DNA of 64,000 bases from Azospirillum sp051124815 (GCF_051124815.1 NZ_CP118487.1:496001-560000); one strand, 5' to 3'; positions 33,631-42,981 are shown, counted from the first letter of the stretch. The notes: generated by a model from the letters alone, not told the origin. Made by a program: numbers and translations.

Positions 33631-34497
33631 ATGACCGCCGACACGGGCCGGACGGACGCGGCGTTACCGGAGAAGCCGGCCTATGAGGACAACCGCTCCT
33701 TCCTCGTCGGTCTGGCGCGCGCCTTTGCCGGGGCGCTGATCTTCTCGCTGCCGATGCTGATGACGATGGAGATGTGGTGGATCGGCTTCACCATGGACTC
33801 CTGGCGGCTGGTCCTGCTGCTGGTGCTGCTGATCCCGCTGCTGGTCGGTCTGTCGGTGGTCAGCGGATTCAAATCCACCGCCAGCCTGCGCGACGACATC
33901 GCCGACGCCTTCGTCACCATCGCCGTGGCGGTGGTGATGTCGGTCGTCATCCTCGGTATCTTCAAGGTGCTGTCCGCCGACATGCCGGCGCGCGAGATCA
34001 TCGGAAAGATCGCGCTGCAGAGCTTCCCCGCCGCCATCGGCGCCATGCTGGCCCGTGACCAGCTGGGCGAGAAGAGCAGCGAAAGCATGCAGCGCCAGAC
34101 CGCAATGACCTATCCGCAGGAGCTGTTCCTGATGGGGGTGGGGGCGCTGTTCCTCGGCCTCAACGTCGCCCCGACGGAGGAAATGATCCTGCTGTCCTAC
34201 ATGATGGACCCGTGGCGGGAGATCGCGTTGCTGCTGCTGTCGCTGGTGCTGATGCACGCCTTCGTCTACGCGGTGGAGTTCCCCGGCGGGTCGAAGCCGC
34301 CGGGTGGAGTCGGGTTCTGGAGCCTGTTCCTGCGCTTCACCGTCGTCGGCTACGTCATCGTGCTGGCGATCTGCCTTTACCTGCTGTGGACCTTCGGCCG
34401 GACCGACGGCACCGGACTGGCGGAGATCATCAGCGCCACCGTGGTCCTGGGCTTCCCCTGCGCAATCGGCGCGGCGGCGGCCCGCCTGATCCTGTGA
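33631..34497 (+). CDS. TIGR02587-family integral membrane protein
   Basis: A 288-aa polytopic protein with about seven membrane segments (FAGALIFSLPMLMTMEMWWI, VLLLVLLIPLLVGLSVVSGF, ADAFVTIAVAVVMSVVILGI, LFLMGVGALFLGLNVAPTEE and others). It matches from memory the TIGR02587 (DUF2391-like) family, whose members lie next to a TIGR02588 protein, as here. The molecular function is unknown. The start ATG 33631 follows CAGGAGGCGATGA. It is divergent from coxB with about 200 bp between them, and may be linked to the oxidase only by position. Confidence 0.8.
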   Translation: MTADTGRTDAALPEKPAYEDNRSFLVGLARAFAGALIFSLPMLMTMEMWWIGFTMDSWRLVLLLVLLIPLLVGLSVVSGFKSTASLRDDIADAFVTIAVAVVMSVVILGIFKVLSADMPAREIIGKIALQSFPAAIGAMLARDQLGEKSSESMQRQTAMTYPQELFLMGVGALFLGLNVAPTEEMILLSYMMDPWREIALLLLSLVLMHAFVYAVEFPGGSKPPGGVGFWSLFLRFTVVGYVIVLAICLYLLWTFGRTDGTGLAEIISATVVLGFPCAIGAAAARLIL

Positions 34498-34528
34498 CAC
34501 CGGTCCTGTGAAGGGGGGAGAGAGGCCG

Positions 34529-34975
34529 ATGGCGACGACCGGCGACGAATCACAGGTGACCAAGGATTCCCGAGGGAATGACGGGGCGGAGCATGCACCG
34601 CCGACTTCTCCGCTGGAATGGGTGGTGGCGGGGCTCGGCGCGCTGCTGATCGCCGCGATGATCGTCTACATGGTGCAATACGCCCTCAAGGAACACAGTT
34701 CGGTCCCCGGCGAGATGGACGTGACCGTGATGGAAACGCGGACCGGCGGCCATGGCCACACCGTCCGTTTCCAGGTTCGCAACCGGACCGCCGCGACCGC
34801 CGCAACGCTGATCGTGCGCGGGGAGCTGCGGTCCGGCGACCGCGTGGTGGAGACGGCGGAGGCACAGTTCGACTATCTGCCGCCCTATTCCGAACGCTTC
34901 GGCGGCCTGATCTTCCAGCACGACCCGGCCCGCTACGAATTGCGTATCGTCCCCACCGGCTACAGCGAGCCTTGA
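34529..34975 (+). CDS. TIGR02588-family protein
   Basis: A 148-aa protein, partner of the preceding TIGR02587 gene in many bacteria. An N-terminal charged segment, one membrane helix (WVVAGLGALLIAAMIVYMVQ) and a periplasmic immunoglobulin-like beta domain of about 90 residues (GHGHTVRFQVRNRTAATAAT, VVETAEAQFDYLPPYSERFG) are visible. Function unknown. ATG 34529 is chosen because a long GGGGGGAGAGAGG tract is just upstream; a GTG at 34508 is also in frame. The pair is probably an operon. Confidence 0.78.
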   Translation: MATTGDESQVTKDSRGNDGAEHAPPTSPLEWVVAGLGALLIAAMIVYMVQYALKEHSSVPGEMDVTVMETRTGGHGHTVRFQVRNRTAATAATLIVRGELRSGDRVVETAEAQFDYLPPYSERFGGLIFQHDPARYELRIVPTGYSEP

Positions 34976-34982
34976 GGGACCG

Positions 34983-36830
34983 TCAGTCGCGCCCCCAAAG
35001 CCCCCGCTCGCCCAGATCCTCGCCGCGCTGCCGCTCCAGCGCCTGGGAATAGCGGCGGAGCGCGAAGGATTCCGTGACATAGCCGATGATCCGCCGGTCG
35101 GTGGGGGAGGACAGCACCGGCAATGCCTCCACCTCCTCGCTGCCGAAGCGGTTCAGCACGGTGCGGGCGTCGTCGCCGGGCATCAGGACCGCGTCGGCCT
35201 TGCAGGCCAGCGAGCCGACCCGCGTCTCCGTCGCCTCCGCATCCTGGTCGGGGTCGTGGATGATCGTCATGTCGACGATTCCGGCATAGCGCCCCATCTC
35301 GTCCACCGCGAAGACCGCCTTGGTCGACCCGAGCGGATAGAGGCGGCGCAGCGCCTCCACCGTCAGGGTGGCGGGCACCGTCTTGGCGTCGCGGCGCATC
35401 AGCCGGAAGGCGGTCAGTTCCGACAGCCAGCCGATGTCGTAGGCGCCGCGGATCGGCACGCCGCGCAGGTGGAAGCGCCAGGTGGCGAAGGAGTAGCCGA
35501 AGGCCTGACGCACGACGGTCGTCGACAGCACCACCCCGATCAGCACGCCCGACGCCGCCCACAGATCCTGCGTCGTCTCCAGCACCAGCAGCACCATGGT
35601 TACCGGGGCGCCGACGATGCCGGCCGCGACCGACCCCATGCCGACCAGCAGCAACAGGCCGCTGTCGATCCCCAGCCCCGGCAGGAAGGCGGAGGTCGAC
35701 TGCCCCAGCAAGCCACCGAACAGCCCGCCGATGAACAGCGAGGCGCTGAACAGGCCGCCGCGGAAGCCCGAGCCAAGCGACAGCGCCGATGCCAGGATCT
35801 TCGCCACCAGCGTCAAGGCCAGCGCCAGCGCGCCGCCCGCCAGTTCCGGCGGGACGGCGCCCGGGCCGCTGCCCATCACCGCCGGCACGGCCAAAGCCAG
35901 CGCGCCCACCATCACCCCGCCGATGGCCGGCCTCATCCAACGCGGGACCGGCAGCCGGTTGAATCCACGCTCCGCCACCGTCACCGCCTGCATGGCGAGG
36001 ATACTGAGCCAGCCGGCCAGGAAGCCGACGACGCCGCAGGCGGCATAATCCCAGCTGGCGATCACCACCGGGCGGCCGAGCGCCAGCGGCACCTCGCCGC
36101 CGGTCAGCAGGGCAGACGCCGCCACCCCCAGCACCGCCGCCGCTCCGACCGGGGCCAGCACCGCCAGCGTGTAGCCGCCCAGCACCAGTTCGAAGGCGTA
36201 GAAGGCACCGGCCAGCGGCGCGTGGTAGGCCGCGGCGATGGCCGCCGCCGCCCCGCAGCCGACCATGGTGCGCAGATCGGCCCGGCGCAGCCGCAGCCGC
36301 TGTCCCAGCGAAGACGCCAGCCCGCCGCCGGCCTGGGTGTAGGCGGCCTCCATGCCGACCGACGCGCCCGAGGCGTTGGACAGGGCCGTCGTCACCGTCA
36401 GCCGCAGGCTGTCGATCAACGACATCTTGCCGCCATAGAGCGCGTTCGCCTCCACCGCGTCGACGATGGCGTTGGGGCGCCAGCGCCGCACCAGCATCGA
36501 CAGGATGCCCAGCAGCAGCCCGCCGACGGCCGGAACGCCCAGCGTCCGCAGCAGGTCGGGCGCGCCCTGCCCCAGACGCTCGCCCTCCGGCAGGTCGAAG
36601 GCCAGCGCCTGCATCAGCAGCACCGCCTCGTGGAGAAGCCCGACCGCCAGCCCGACCACCCCGCCGACCAGCGCGGCAAGGACCACCACCGCCAGCACGC
36701 TGTTGCGTACGCTCCAGCGGTCGGACACGGTCGTGGCTGCGGACGCATCGAGCGTCGCATAGGGGTCGTTGCCGGCGCGGGCGTTGTCGCCCACACCTTC
36801 GAGGGAGGCCGAGTTGTCAGGCATGATCAC
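34983..36830 (-). CDS. CLC-type chloride channel/antiporter with CBS domains
   Basis: A 615-aa CLC protein. The channel part (residues about 40-450) contains the anion-path motifs in diverged form: NASGASVGMEAAYTQAGG (equivalent of GSGIP/GREGP, keeping the gating Glu) and GSGFRGGLFSASLFIGGLFG (equivalent of GxFxP). About ten to twelve helices are visible. The C-terminal part carries a CBS pair (KAVFAVDEMGRYAGIVDMTI and RRIIGYVTESFALRRYSQ) that may sense nucleotides. It probably exchanges chloride or another anion for protons. The stop is 7 bp from the convergent TIGR02588 gene. Confidence 0.92.
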   Translation of the reverse strand: MIMPDNSASLEGVGDNARAGNDPYATLDASAATTVSDRWSVRNSVLAVVVLAALVGGVVGLAVGLLHEAVLLMQALAFDLPEGERLGQGAPDLLRTLGVPAVGGLLLGILSMLVRRWRPNAIVDAVEANALYGGKMSLIDSLRLTVTTALSNASGASVGMEAAYTQAGGGLASSLGQRLRLRRADLRTMVGCGAAAAIAAAYHAPLAGAFYAFELVLGGYTLAVLAPVGAAAVLGVAASALLTGGEVPLALGRPVVIASWDYAACGVVGFLAGWLSILAMQAVTVAERGFNRLPVPRWMRPAIGGVMVGALALAVPAVMGSGPGAVPPELAGGALALALTLVAKILASALSLGSGFRGGLFSASLFIGGLFGGLLGQSTSAFLPGLGIDSGLLLLVGMGSVAAGIVGAPVTMVLLVLETTQDLWAASGVLIGVVLSTTVVRQAFGYSFATWRFHLRGVPIRGAYDIGWLSELTAFRLMRRDAKTVPATLTVEALRRLYPLGSTKAVFAVDEMGRYAGIVDMTIIHDPDQDAEATETRVGSLACKADAVLMPGDDARTVLNRFGSEEVEALPVLSSPTDRRIIGYVTESFALRRYSQALERQRGEDLGERGLWGRD

Positions 36831-36885
36831 GCTGATTGGTAGCCCTTCCGTAAGGGGACAATGGGCCGGAAGGGCGTGAGTTCCG

Positions 36886-38229
36886 TCAGGGCTTGGCTTG
36901 CTGCGGTTTTGGCTGCGGCTTCACCGTCGCCGGCGCGGGCGCCGACGGAACGGCAGGAGCCGGGACGGGGAGCACCGGCGGGGCCTGCGCTGCAGGTGCC
37001 GGCTGAACGGGTGCCGCCTGACCCGGCGCCGCGTCCGTGGTGACGGGTGCCGGCGCGGTGCCGGCGCGGCGCAGAACGTGGGCGAGGTTGTCGCGCACCT
37101 TGTCGGCCAGCGCGACATCGGGTTCGCCGGCCTCATGGAAGATCACGGTGAACAGCCGGCGCTGCGACAGCAGGAAATTCAGCGTGACGTGCAGCTTCCC
37201 CTGCGGCATCGCGCAATCGACCGATCCGGTGCGCAGCCAGACCGCACCGGCCTGTTCGGACGGGTTCAGGCTGACCGTCGGCGTGCCTTCGCAACGCTGC
37301 TTCATGGCGTCGGCGAAGCTGTCCGACAGCTCGTCGATCTTGGCGCCCTCGCCCACCGCGCGCTCGCGGATGCCGCCGACGATGGGGCCGAAACGCCAGG
37401 CGACGTCGGCCGGGCGGCGCTCCTGCGGGACCTTGTCCATCGGCACCAGTTCGGCGTCATGCACCCCGGCTGCCGTCAGCAGGCTGTCCAGCCCTTCCGG
37501 CAGGCGGTTCTTCTTCTCCGCCGGCCGGCCGGCGGCGACCTTGATCGGCGGGACGTTGCCACCCTTGTCGACGCAGGTCTTCAGATCGCTCAGCACCTTC
37601 TTGGTGCCATCCAGCTTGAAGGCGATGCGGTCGGAGGCCGACGACACCACCAGCTCGTTCCCGCCCATCAGGGCGTTGACCAGTTCCTCGTCCTTGCCGT
37701 TGGAGACCACCAGCATGTCCGGCTGCGAGGCGATGGCGACGCGTTCCCGCTTCAGCTTCTTGTCGACCTCGATGGTCACCGGCCATTCGCCGCCCTTCGG
37801 CAGGTCGGCGCCGGGAATGCCGATGCCGATGTTGGTCTCCCCCTTCGGGCTGCGGGCGAACATCAGCACATGGCCGGAGGTGAATTCCCCCTCCGCCACG
37901 CAATAGGCGAAGCTGCCGTCCTTCTTCTTTGCGGCGCCGCCGTCCCAGCTCTCGATCAGTTCGCCCGGCCCCTCCGGCTTCGGCGGAGCGGCGGCCTTGT
38001 CGGCGCCGGGAGTGCCCGGGGCAGACGGATTGGCCGGCTTGGCGCCCTGTTGCGGCGCGGCAGGAGTCAGGATTTCCTCTTCCGGCTCGGGCAGCCCGTA
38101 ATAGGCGGCCGGCGGCATGTTCGGCTCGACCGGCACCAGCTCCGCCACCGCCGGAGTCGACGCCACGCCCAACAGGAGAAGCGCGGACAGCGGGACGGCA
38201 AGACGGGCGGTCATCTCGAGGTAATCCAT
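36886..38229 (-). CDS. Secreted protein of unknown function
   Basis: A 447-aa exported protein. A signal peptide (LAVPLSALLLLGVASTPAVA) is followed by an acidic Pro-rich segment (EPNMPPAAYYGLPEPEEEIL), two similar-sized globular regions, and a 60-residue Pro/Ala/Gln tail. The first globular region (GSFAYCVAEGEFTSGHVLMF) carries a Cys pair (Cys and TCVDKGG). It loosely resembles invasion-associated locus B-like domains; the match is weak. The second has RCEGTPT and SVDCAMP Cys residues. The ATG at 38214 (MTARLAV) may be the true start, as it gives a cleaner signal peptide. It stands alone, 111 bp downstream of the Liv-type operon. Confidence 0.65.
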   Translation of the reverse strand: MDYLEMTARLAVPLSALLLLGVASTPAVAELVPVEPNMPPAAYYGLPEPEEEILTPAAPQQGAKPANPSAPGTPGADKAAAPPKPEGPGELIESWDGGAAKKKDGSFAYCVAEGEFTSGHVLMFARSPKGETNIGIGIPGADLPKGGEWPVTIEVDKKLKRERVAIASQPDMLVVSNGKDEELVNALMGGNELVVSSASDRIAFKLDGTKKVLSDLKTCVDKGGNVPPIKVAAGRPAEKKNRLPEGLDSLLTAAGVHDAELVPMDKVPQERRPADVAWRFGPIVGGIRERAVGEGAKIDELSDSFADAMKQRCEGTPTVSLNPSEQAGAVWLRTGSVDCAMPQGKLHVTLNFLLSQRRLFTVIFHEAGEPDVALADKVRDNLAHVLRRAGTAPAPVTTDAAPGQAAPVQPAPAAQAPPVLPVPAPAVPSAPAPATVKPQPKPQQAKP

Positions 38230-38340
38230 AGATGGTTGTGGCGGCGAAGCTATCCGCGACCGCCCCCATCCGCAAGCCCAACCGCCCTACCTGTTGCGGG
38301 AGGCTGGCACCTGTTGCACGGGACACGCAGGGGGATGCCC

Positions 38341-39042
38341 CTACCCCCCGAAGAATGCGCCGCGCAATGCTTCGTCGGACAGCGACGCCACCGGCCCGTC
38401 GCCGACGACGCGGCCCAGCCGCAGCAGGACGGCACGTGGCGCGACCGCCAGCGCGCGTGCCGCGCTCTGTTCGGCCAGCAGCACGGCGGTGCCGGCGGCG
38501 GCGATGCGGCCGACGGCGGAGAACACCTCGTCCGCCAGCTTGGGCGACAGGCCGAGCGACGGCTCGTCGAGCAGAAGCAGGCGTGGCCGGCCCATCAGCG
38601 CGCGGCCAAGGCTCAGCATCTGCTGCTGGCCGCCGGACAGGCGCCAGGCGCTCTCGCCGCTCTTGATGGCAAGGTCGGGGAACAGGGCGAAGACGCGTTC
38701 GACATCCCTTGCGCGGTCGCGGGCGGCGGAAAGGCCGGCGACCTCCAGATTGTCGCGCACGCTCATGCCGGGAAAGACCCGCCGCCCCTCCGGCACATAG
38801 CCGATGCCGCGCCTCACCCGCGCCTCGGTCGCCAGCGGGCCGAGATCGGCGCCGTCGAAACGCAGCCCCCCCCGCGCCGGCACAAGGCCGAGCAGCGCCT
38901 TCAACAATGTCGACTTCCCCGCCCCGTTGGCGCCCAGCAGCGCCACCGTCTCCCCCGCCGCGACGGTCAGCGACACATCGTCGAGCGCGCTCGCCCCGCC
39001 ATAACCGGCGGTCAGGTTGCGGATGGACAGCAGCGCGCTCAT
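38341..39042 (-). CDS. Liv-type ABC transporter ATPase (LivF-like)
   Basis: A 233-aa ABC ATPase of the branched-chain amino acid (LivF) class. Walker A is GANGAGKSTLLKAL, the signature is LSGGQQQMLSLGRAL, Walker B is LLLLDEPSLGL and the switch His is replaced by Gln (LLAEQSAARAL), as usual in LivF-type proteins. Start ATG at 39042 overlaps the LivM-LivG fusion stop (ATGA). It is the last gene of a four-gene unit that starts behind a TPP riboswitch, so the substrate is more likely thiamine-related than an amino acid. Confidence 0.93.
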   Translation of the reverse strand: MSALLSIRNLTAGYGGASALDDVSLTVAAGETVALLGANGAGKSTLLKALLGLVPARGGLRFDGADLGPLATEARVRRGIGYVPEGRRVFPGMSVRDNLEVAGLSAARDRARDVERVFALFPDLAIKSGESAWRLSGGQQQMLSLGRALMGRPRLLLLDEPSLGLSPKLADEVFSAVGRIAAAGTAVLLAEQSAARALAVAPRAVLLRLGRVVGDGPVASLSDEALRGAFFGG

Positions 39043-40742
39043 GCCACCTCCGCCCGGCCGAGGTAGGCCGTCGCCACCGCCTGATCCCGGCGCACGCCAT
39101 CGGCCGGCCCATCATAGATCACCCGCCCGCGGTCGAGGCACAGCACCCGGCCGGCCAGCGGCAGCAGGAAGCCCATGTCGTGCTCCACCAGCAGGATCGC
39201 CATCCCCTCCTCCGCCAGTACGCGCAGCAGATCCGCCAGATCCGCCTTCTCGCCGTCGGTCAGGCCGGCGGCCGGCTCGTCCAGCAGCAGGACCGCCGGG
39301 CGGCGGACCAGGGCGCGCGCCAGCTCCACCCGCCGCCGCAGCGCCGCCGGCAGCCCGTCGCAGGACTGACCGGCGAGTTCGCCGACGCCCAGCCGGTCGA
39401 GCGCCCAGCGCGCATGCGCCTCCGCCGTCGCGGCGTCCGGATCGAAGGCGAGACGGGCGGCGGCCACCGCCTCCAGCACGCCGGCCCCGGCGGGCAGCGC
39501 CGCCGCCTGGAAACTGCGGGCCAGCCCGGCACGGGCCAGCCGGTCGGCGCGGGCGCCGGTGACGTCCTGCCCGCCGAGCCGCACCCGCCCGGCATCCGGT
39601 CGCTCCAGCCCCGACAGCAGGTTGATGACCGTGGATTTGCCCGACCCGTTCGGCCCGATCAGCCCGGTGATGGTGCCAGGCCGCAGGTCCAGCGACACAC
39701 GGTCGACCGCCCGCACGCCACCGAAGGATTTCCGCAAACCCTCGACCGCCAGCCCCTCCGGCTGCGCGGAGGACAGCGGCGGCTCCCTCGCTTCCGGCAG
39801 CGCACGGGGCTTGCCGCCGCCCAAGCGGGCCGTAAGGCGGTCCAGAAGCCCGGTCAGCCCGTCCGGCGCCAGCACGATGGTCAGCAGCAGCGCGGCGCCG
39901 TAGATGACCAGATAGCCGCGCTCCAAAAAGCGGAACCATTCCGGCAGATGCAGCAGCAGCACGGCGCCCAGCACCGCTCCGGCCATCCGCCCCCGACCGC
40001 CGACGATGGCTATCGTGAGGATGGAGACCATGATCGGGAATTCCAGCACCTCCGGCGACACGACCCGCTGGGTGTGGACGGCCAGCGCTCCGGCGGCCCC
40101 GGCGAACAGCGCGCTGATGCCGAAGGCGGCCAGCCGCAGCCGCCCGACATCCAGCCCCAGCGTCCCCGCCGCCAGCGGATCGTCGCGCAGCATGGTCAGC
40201 GACCGGCCGAGCCGCCCGCGCGCCAGCCGCCAGCCGAGCAACCCGCCGAGCGCCACCAGTCCCCAGACCAGCGCGGCCATCGGCAGCCCGCGCGGCACCG
40301 CCCAGCCGAACAGCAGCACCGGCGGCACCCCGGCGAGCCCATTGGAGCCGCCGGTCAGCTCCGGCAGATTGACCGCCAGCAGATGCAGCACCTGCGCGAT
40401 TCCCAGCGTCGCCAGGGCGAAGTAATGCGACTCCAGCCGCAGCACCGCCAACCCGACCGGCAACGCCAGCAGAAACGGAACCAGCATCGACAGCGGAAAG
40501 GTCGCCTCGAAGCCGAGCCCATAGCGGCTGCCGAGAATGCCGGTCACATAGGCGCCGACCCCGAAGAAAGCGCCCTGGGCCAGCGACAGCGCACCGCACA
40601 GGCCGAAGACGATCTGGAAGCCGAAAGTCGCCAGCGCATAGACCCCGGCCACGGTCAGGACGCGGAGGCCATAGGGCGAAGCGAAGGCGAGCGCGTAGAC
40701 CAGCAGCGCCAGCGCGCTGGCGGTGAGAATGACACTCTCCAC
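39039..40742 (-). CDS. Fused Liv-type permease and ATPase (LivM-LivG)
   Basis: A 567-aa fusion. The N-terminal half (about residues 1-300) is a LivM permease with about nine helices (YALATFGFQIVFGLCGALSL, LESHYFALATLGIAQVLHLL, TIAIVGGRGRMAGAVLGAVL). The C-terminal half (about 325-567) is a LivG ATPase: Walker A GPNGSGKSTVINLL, LARSFQAAALP, Walker B LLLDEPAAGL, and LLVEHDMGFLL. Its signature loop is weak (CDGLPAALRRRVELA in place of LSGGQ), which is odd. GTG at 40742 follows AGCAGGG; reading further upstream would translate a palindromic repeat (40755-40861). Coupled to the LivF-like gene. Confidence 0.9.
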   Translation of the reverse strand: MESVILTASALALLVYALAFASPYGLRVLTVAGVYALATFGFQIVFGLCGALSLAQGAFFGVGAYVTGILGSRYGLGFEATFPLSMLVPFLLALPVGLAVLRLESHYFALATLGIAQVLHLLAVNLPELTGGSNGLAGVPPVLLFGWAVPRGLPMAALVWGLVALGGLLGWRLARGRLGRSLTMLRDDPLAAGTLGLDVGRLRLAAFGISALFAGAAGALAVHTQRVVSPEVLEFPIMVSILTIAIVGGRGRMAGAVLGAVLLLHLPEWFRFLERGYLVIYGAALLLTIVLAPDGLTGLLDRLTARLGGGKPRALPEAREPPLSSAQPEGLAVEGLRKSFGGVRAVDRVSLDLRPGTITGLIGPNGSGKSTVINLLSGLERPDAGRVRLGGQDVTGARADRLARAGLARSFQAAALPAGAGVLEAVAAARLAFDPDAATAEAHARWALDRLGVGELAGQSCDGLPAALRRRVELARALVRRPAVLLLDEPAAGLTDGEKADLADLLRVLAEEGMAILLVEHDMGFLLPLAGRVLCLDRGRVIYDGPADGVRRDQAVATAYLGRAEVA

Positions 40743-40754
40743 CGCGACCCTGCT

Positions 40755-40861
40755 CCCTCTCCCCCCCGGGGAGAGGGTTGGGGTGAGGGGGACGCGCGGC
40801 GAGGACCGTCCGGCAAGCGGAACCCCCTCACCCTGACCCTCTCCCCGGGGGGGAGAGGGGA
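40755..40861. repeat. Paired palindromic repeat, copy 1
   Basis: Two inverted units, CCCTCTCCCCCCCGGGGAGA with GGGTTGGGGTGAGGGGG, and their mirror CCCCCTCACCCTGACCC with TCTCCCCGGGGGGGAGAGGGG, separated by about 30 bp, in the 139-bp gap between the LivH-like and LivM-LivG genes. Each unit is itself a small palindrome, and the pair forms one long hairpin. Confidence 0.85.
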
Positions 40862-40881
40862 TGTTCAGCGGGGAGTGTGGT

Positions 40882-41754
40882 TCAGCCACGGCGGCGCACC
40901 GCTTCGCCGAACAGCCCTTGCGGACGCAGAACCAGGATCGCCAGCAGCGTCAGGTACAAGGCCCCCAGCGCCACCGGATAGGAGAGCACCGACGAAACCC
41001 CGACCTCGAACAGCGCGATCAGCAATGCCCCCACCACGGCCCCCGGCACGGAGCCCCAGCCGCCGACCGTCACCGCGATGTAGGCCTTCAGGATCAGGTC
41101 CCCGCCGGAGGTCGGCGTGACGAAATAGCGGTTGGCCAGCAGCAGCCCGGCCGCCCCGGCGCAGGCGGCACCGATGGCGAAGGTCACCAGGATCATGGCG
41201 GTGACCGGCACGCCGCAGGCCCGCGCCATCTCCGGGTCCTGCGCCGTCGCGCGCAGCCGGCGGCCAAGTTGCGTGCGGGCGAACACCCATTGCTGCGCGC
41301 CGATCAGCAGGGCCGCCACCGCGACGATGGCGAGCGACTGTTCCGGCACCGCCAGCCCGGCGATATGAAGGGTATCGTCCCCGAACAGCGGCGGCGCGGC
41401 GCGCGGCTCCGGCCCGAACAGGATCGCCGCGCCGTTCTGCAGGATGATGCCGACCGCGATGGTGCTGATGAAGACCGACACCGGCGGCCGGCGCCGCAAC
41501 GGCAGATAGGCCGCCAGCGCCAGCAGCAGCCCCAGCGCCGCCATCAGCACGAGAACCACCGGCAGCAGGACGATGCCCGGCAGAGGGATCAGCGGAGCCA
41601 GCGCCACCGCCAGCAGCCCGCCGGCCATGACGAGATCGCCCTGGGCGAAATTCACCGCCGAGGTGGCGTTCAGCACCAGCACGAAGCCAAGCGCCACCAG
41701 GGCATAGGCCGCCCCCAGCGCCACCCCGTTGACCAGCAGTTGAAACGCCGCCAT
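40882..41754 (-). CDS. Liv-type ABC permease (LivH-like)
   Basis: A 290-aa inner-membrane permease of the HAAT/LivH class. The N-terminus FQLLVNGVALGAAYALVALG, then NATSAVNFAQGDLVMAGGLL, RRLRATAQDPEMARACGV (the coupling-helix region with the conserved Ala-Asp/Glu-Pro segment) and YIAVTVGGWGSVPGAVVGAL are all typical. About eight membrane helices. It lies 4 bp behind the substrate-binding protein gene. Normal length for the family. Confidence 0.93.
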   Translation of the reverse strand: MAAFQLLVNGVALGAAYALVALGFVLVLNATSAVNFAQGDLVMAGGLLAVALAPLIPLPGIVLLPVVLVLMAALGLLLALAAYLPLRRRPPVSVFISTIAVGIILQNGAAILFGPEPRAAPPLFGDDTLHIAGLAVPEQSLAIVAVAALLIGAQQWVFARTQLGRRLRATAQDPEMARACGVPVTAMILVTFAIGAACAGAAGLLLANRYFVTPTSGGDLILKAYIAVTVGGWGSVPGAVVGALLIALFEVGVSSVLSYPVALGALYLTLLAILVLRPQGLFGEAVRRRG

Positions 41755-41758
41755 CGGC

Positions 41759-42895
41759 TCACTTCGCCGCGAGTGTCGGGTCGTCGTACCGCTTCACCAG
41801 CGTCGGCACGCGGCTGGTCCCGTCATAGCAGACGATGACGGCGGAATGGGCCATGTTGCCCTTGCCGTCCGACTTGTAGGTCATGGCGAGACCTTTGAAC
41901 GTCCCTGTCGACAACGCCTTACGGATGGCGTCCGGCGTCCGCGCGCCGGCCTTCACCGCCTCCAGCACCATGGTCATGCCGTCATACTGGCCGAGCGCGA
42001 AGGCGTCCGGCTCCTTGCCGAAAGCGCTGCGGTAGGCGTCGGTGAAGGCCTTGATCTCCGGCGTGTCGCCCGAAATCGGCGAGGCCGCGGTCTCGGCGCA
42101 GACGCCCTTCAGCTCCGCCGGTTCCAGCAGGGCCGCGGTGCTCGGCTGATGCATGGCGGAGCCGGCGACGATGGGCAGGGTCACGCCGCTGGACGCCGCC
42201 TGCCGCAGCAGCAGCGCGGTCGGGCCGGAATGAAGGTGCAGCACCAGCACGTCCGGCTTGGCGGCCAGCGCCTTGGTCAGCACCGGCAGCAGGTCCTTGG
42301 CCGCCGGGTCCACCCCCTCCTCGAACACCGGGGTGACGCCCAGCGCCTTGAAGGCGGCGTCGAGATGGGTCTTGCCGCTCTGCCCATAGGCGGTGGTCTG
42401 ATAGATGATCGCCGGATGCAGCTTGCCCAGCTCCTCCACCACATAGCGGGCGTGGGCGGATTTGGTCACGGCGTCGCCGGGGAAGAAGCGGAAGACCCAG
42501 GGGTTGCCCTGCTCGGTGATCGAGGCGGTGCCCGACACGGTGACCAGCGGCAGCTTCAACTCCTGCGCCAGCGGCAGCATCGCCAGCATCTGGGTGCCGA
42601 GCATGCTGGCGGCGACCGCCCCGACGGTGCCGCTGCCGGCCGCCCGCTCCAGCGCCGTCACCGCCGCCTCGGGCGAGGTGCCGGTGTCGACGACCTCCGA
42701 CGCGATGGCGACGCCGGCCGGCGTCTGCTTCAGCGCCAGCACCGCGCCGTTGCGCTGGCTGGTGCCCTCCAGCGACAGGAAACCGGTCAGCGGAACCAGC
42801 ACCGGGAAGGACAGCGTATCGTCGGCCCGCGCCGCCGCAGACAGGCAGGACGTGGCCGCCAGCAGGCCGATCAGAAGGGAAAGCGCGCGCCGCAT
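41759..42895 (-). CDS. Liv-type ABC substrate-binding protein
   Basis: A 378-aa periplasmic type I binding protein (Peripla_BP_6). It has a signal peptide (LSLLIGLLAATSCLSAAARA-D) and the two-lobed fold: FPVLVPLTGFLSLEGTSQRN at the first lobe entrance, VGAVAASMLGTQMLAMLPLA, IIYQTTAYGQSGKTHLDAAF and EPDAFALGQYDGMTMVLEAV. The usual amino-acid-binding Ser/Thr cluster of LivJ is not obvious. First gene after the TPP riboswitch, with GAGGAG upstream of the ATG. A thiamine or pyrimidine-precursor ligand is inferred from the riboswitch, not from the protein itself. Confidence 0.9.
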   Translation of the reverse strand: MRRALSLLIGLLAATSCLSAAARADDTLSFPVLVPLTGFLSLEGTSQRNGAVLALKQTPAGVAIASEVVDTGTSPEAAVTALERAAGSGTVGAVAASMLGTQMLAMLPLAQELKLPLVTVSGTASITEQGNPWVFRFFPGDAVTKSAHARYVVEELGKLHPAIIYQTTAYGQSGKTHLDAAFKALGVTPVFEEGVDPAAKDLLPVLTKALAAKPDVLVLHLHSGPTALLLRQAASSGVTLPIVAGSAMHQPSTAALLEPAELKGVCAETAASPISGDTPEIKAFTDAYRSAFGKEPDAFALGQYDGMTMVLEAVKAGARTPDAIRKALSTGTFKGLAMTYKSDGKGNMAHSAVIVCYDGTSRVPTLVKRYDDPTLAAK

Positions 42896-42981
42896 GACCG
42901 AAAACTCCTCAACTCGCGCCGGCGGCCGGAGCGACGCGGAGGGGACGGGGCGTTTGCGGCCGATCCGTCGGGTTCCGGTCG

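Noticed and set aside
40743..40889. N-terminal extension of the LivM-LivG protein
   Set aside because: It translates the palindromic repeat and the start of an unrelated region; a GTG with a good ribosome site follows immediately after.
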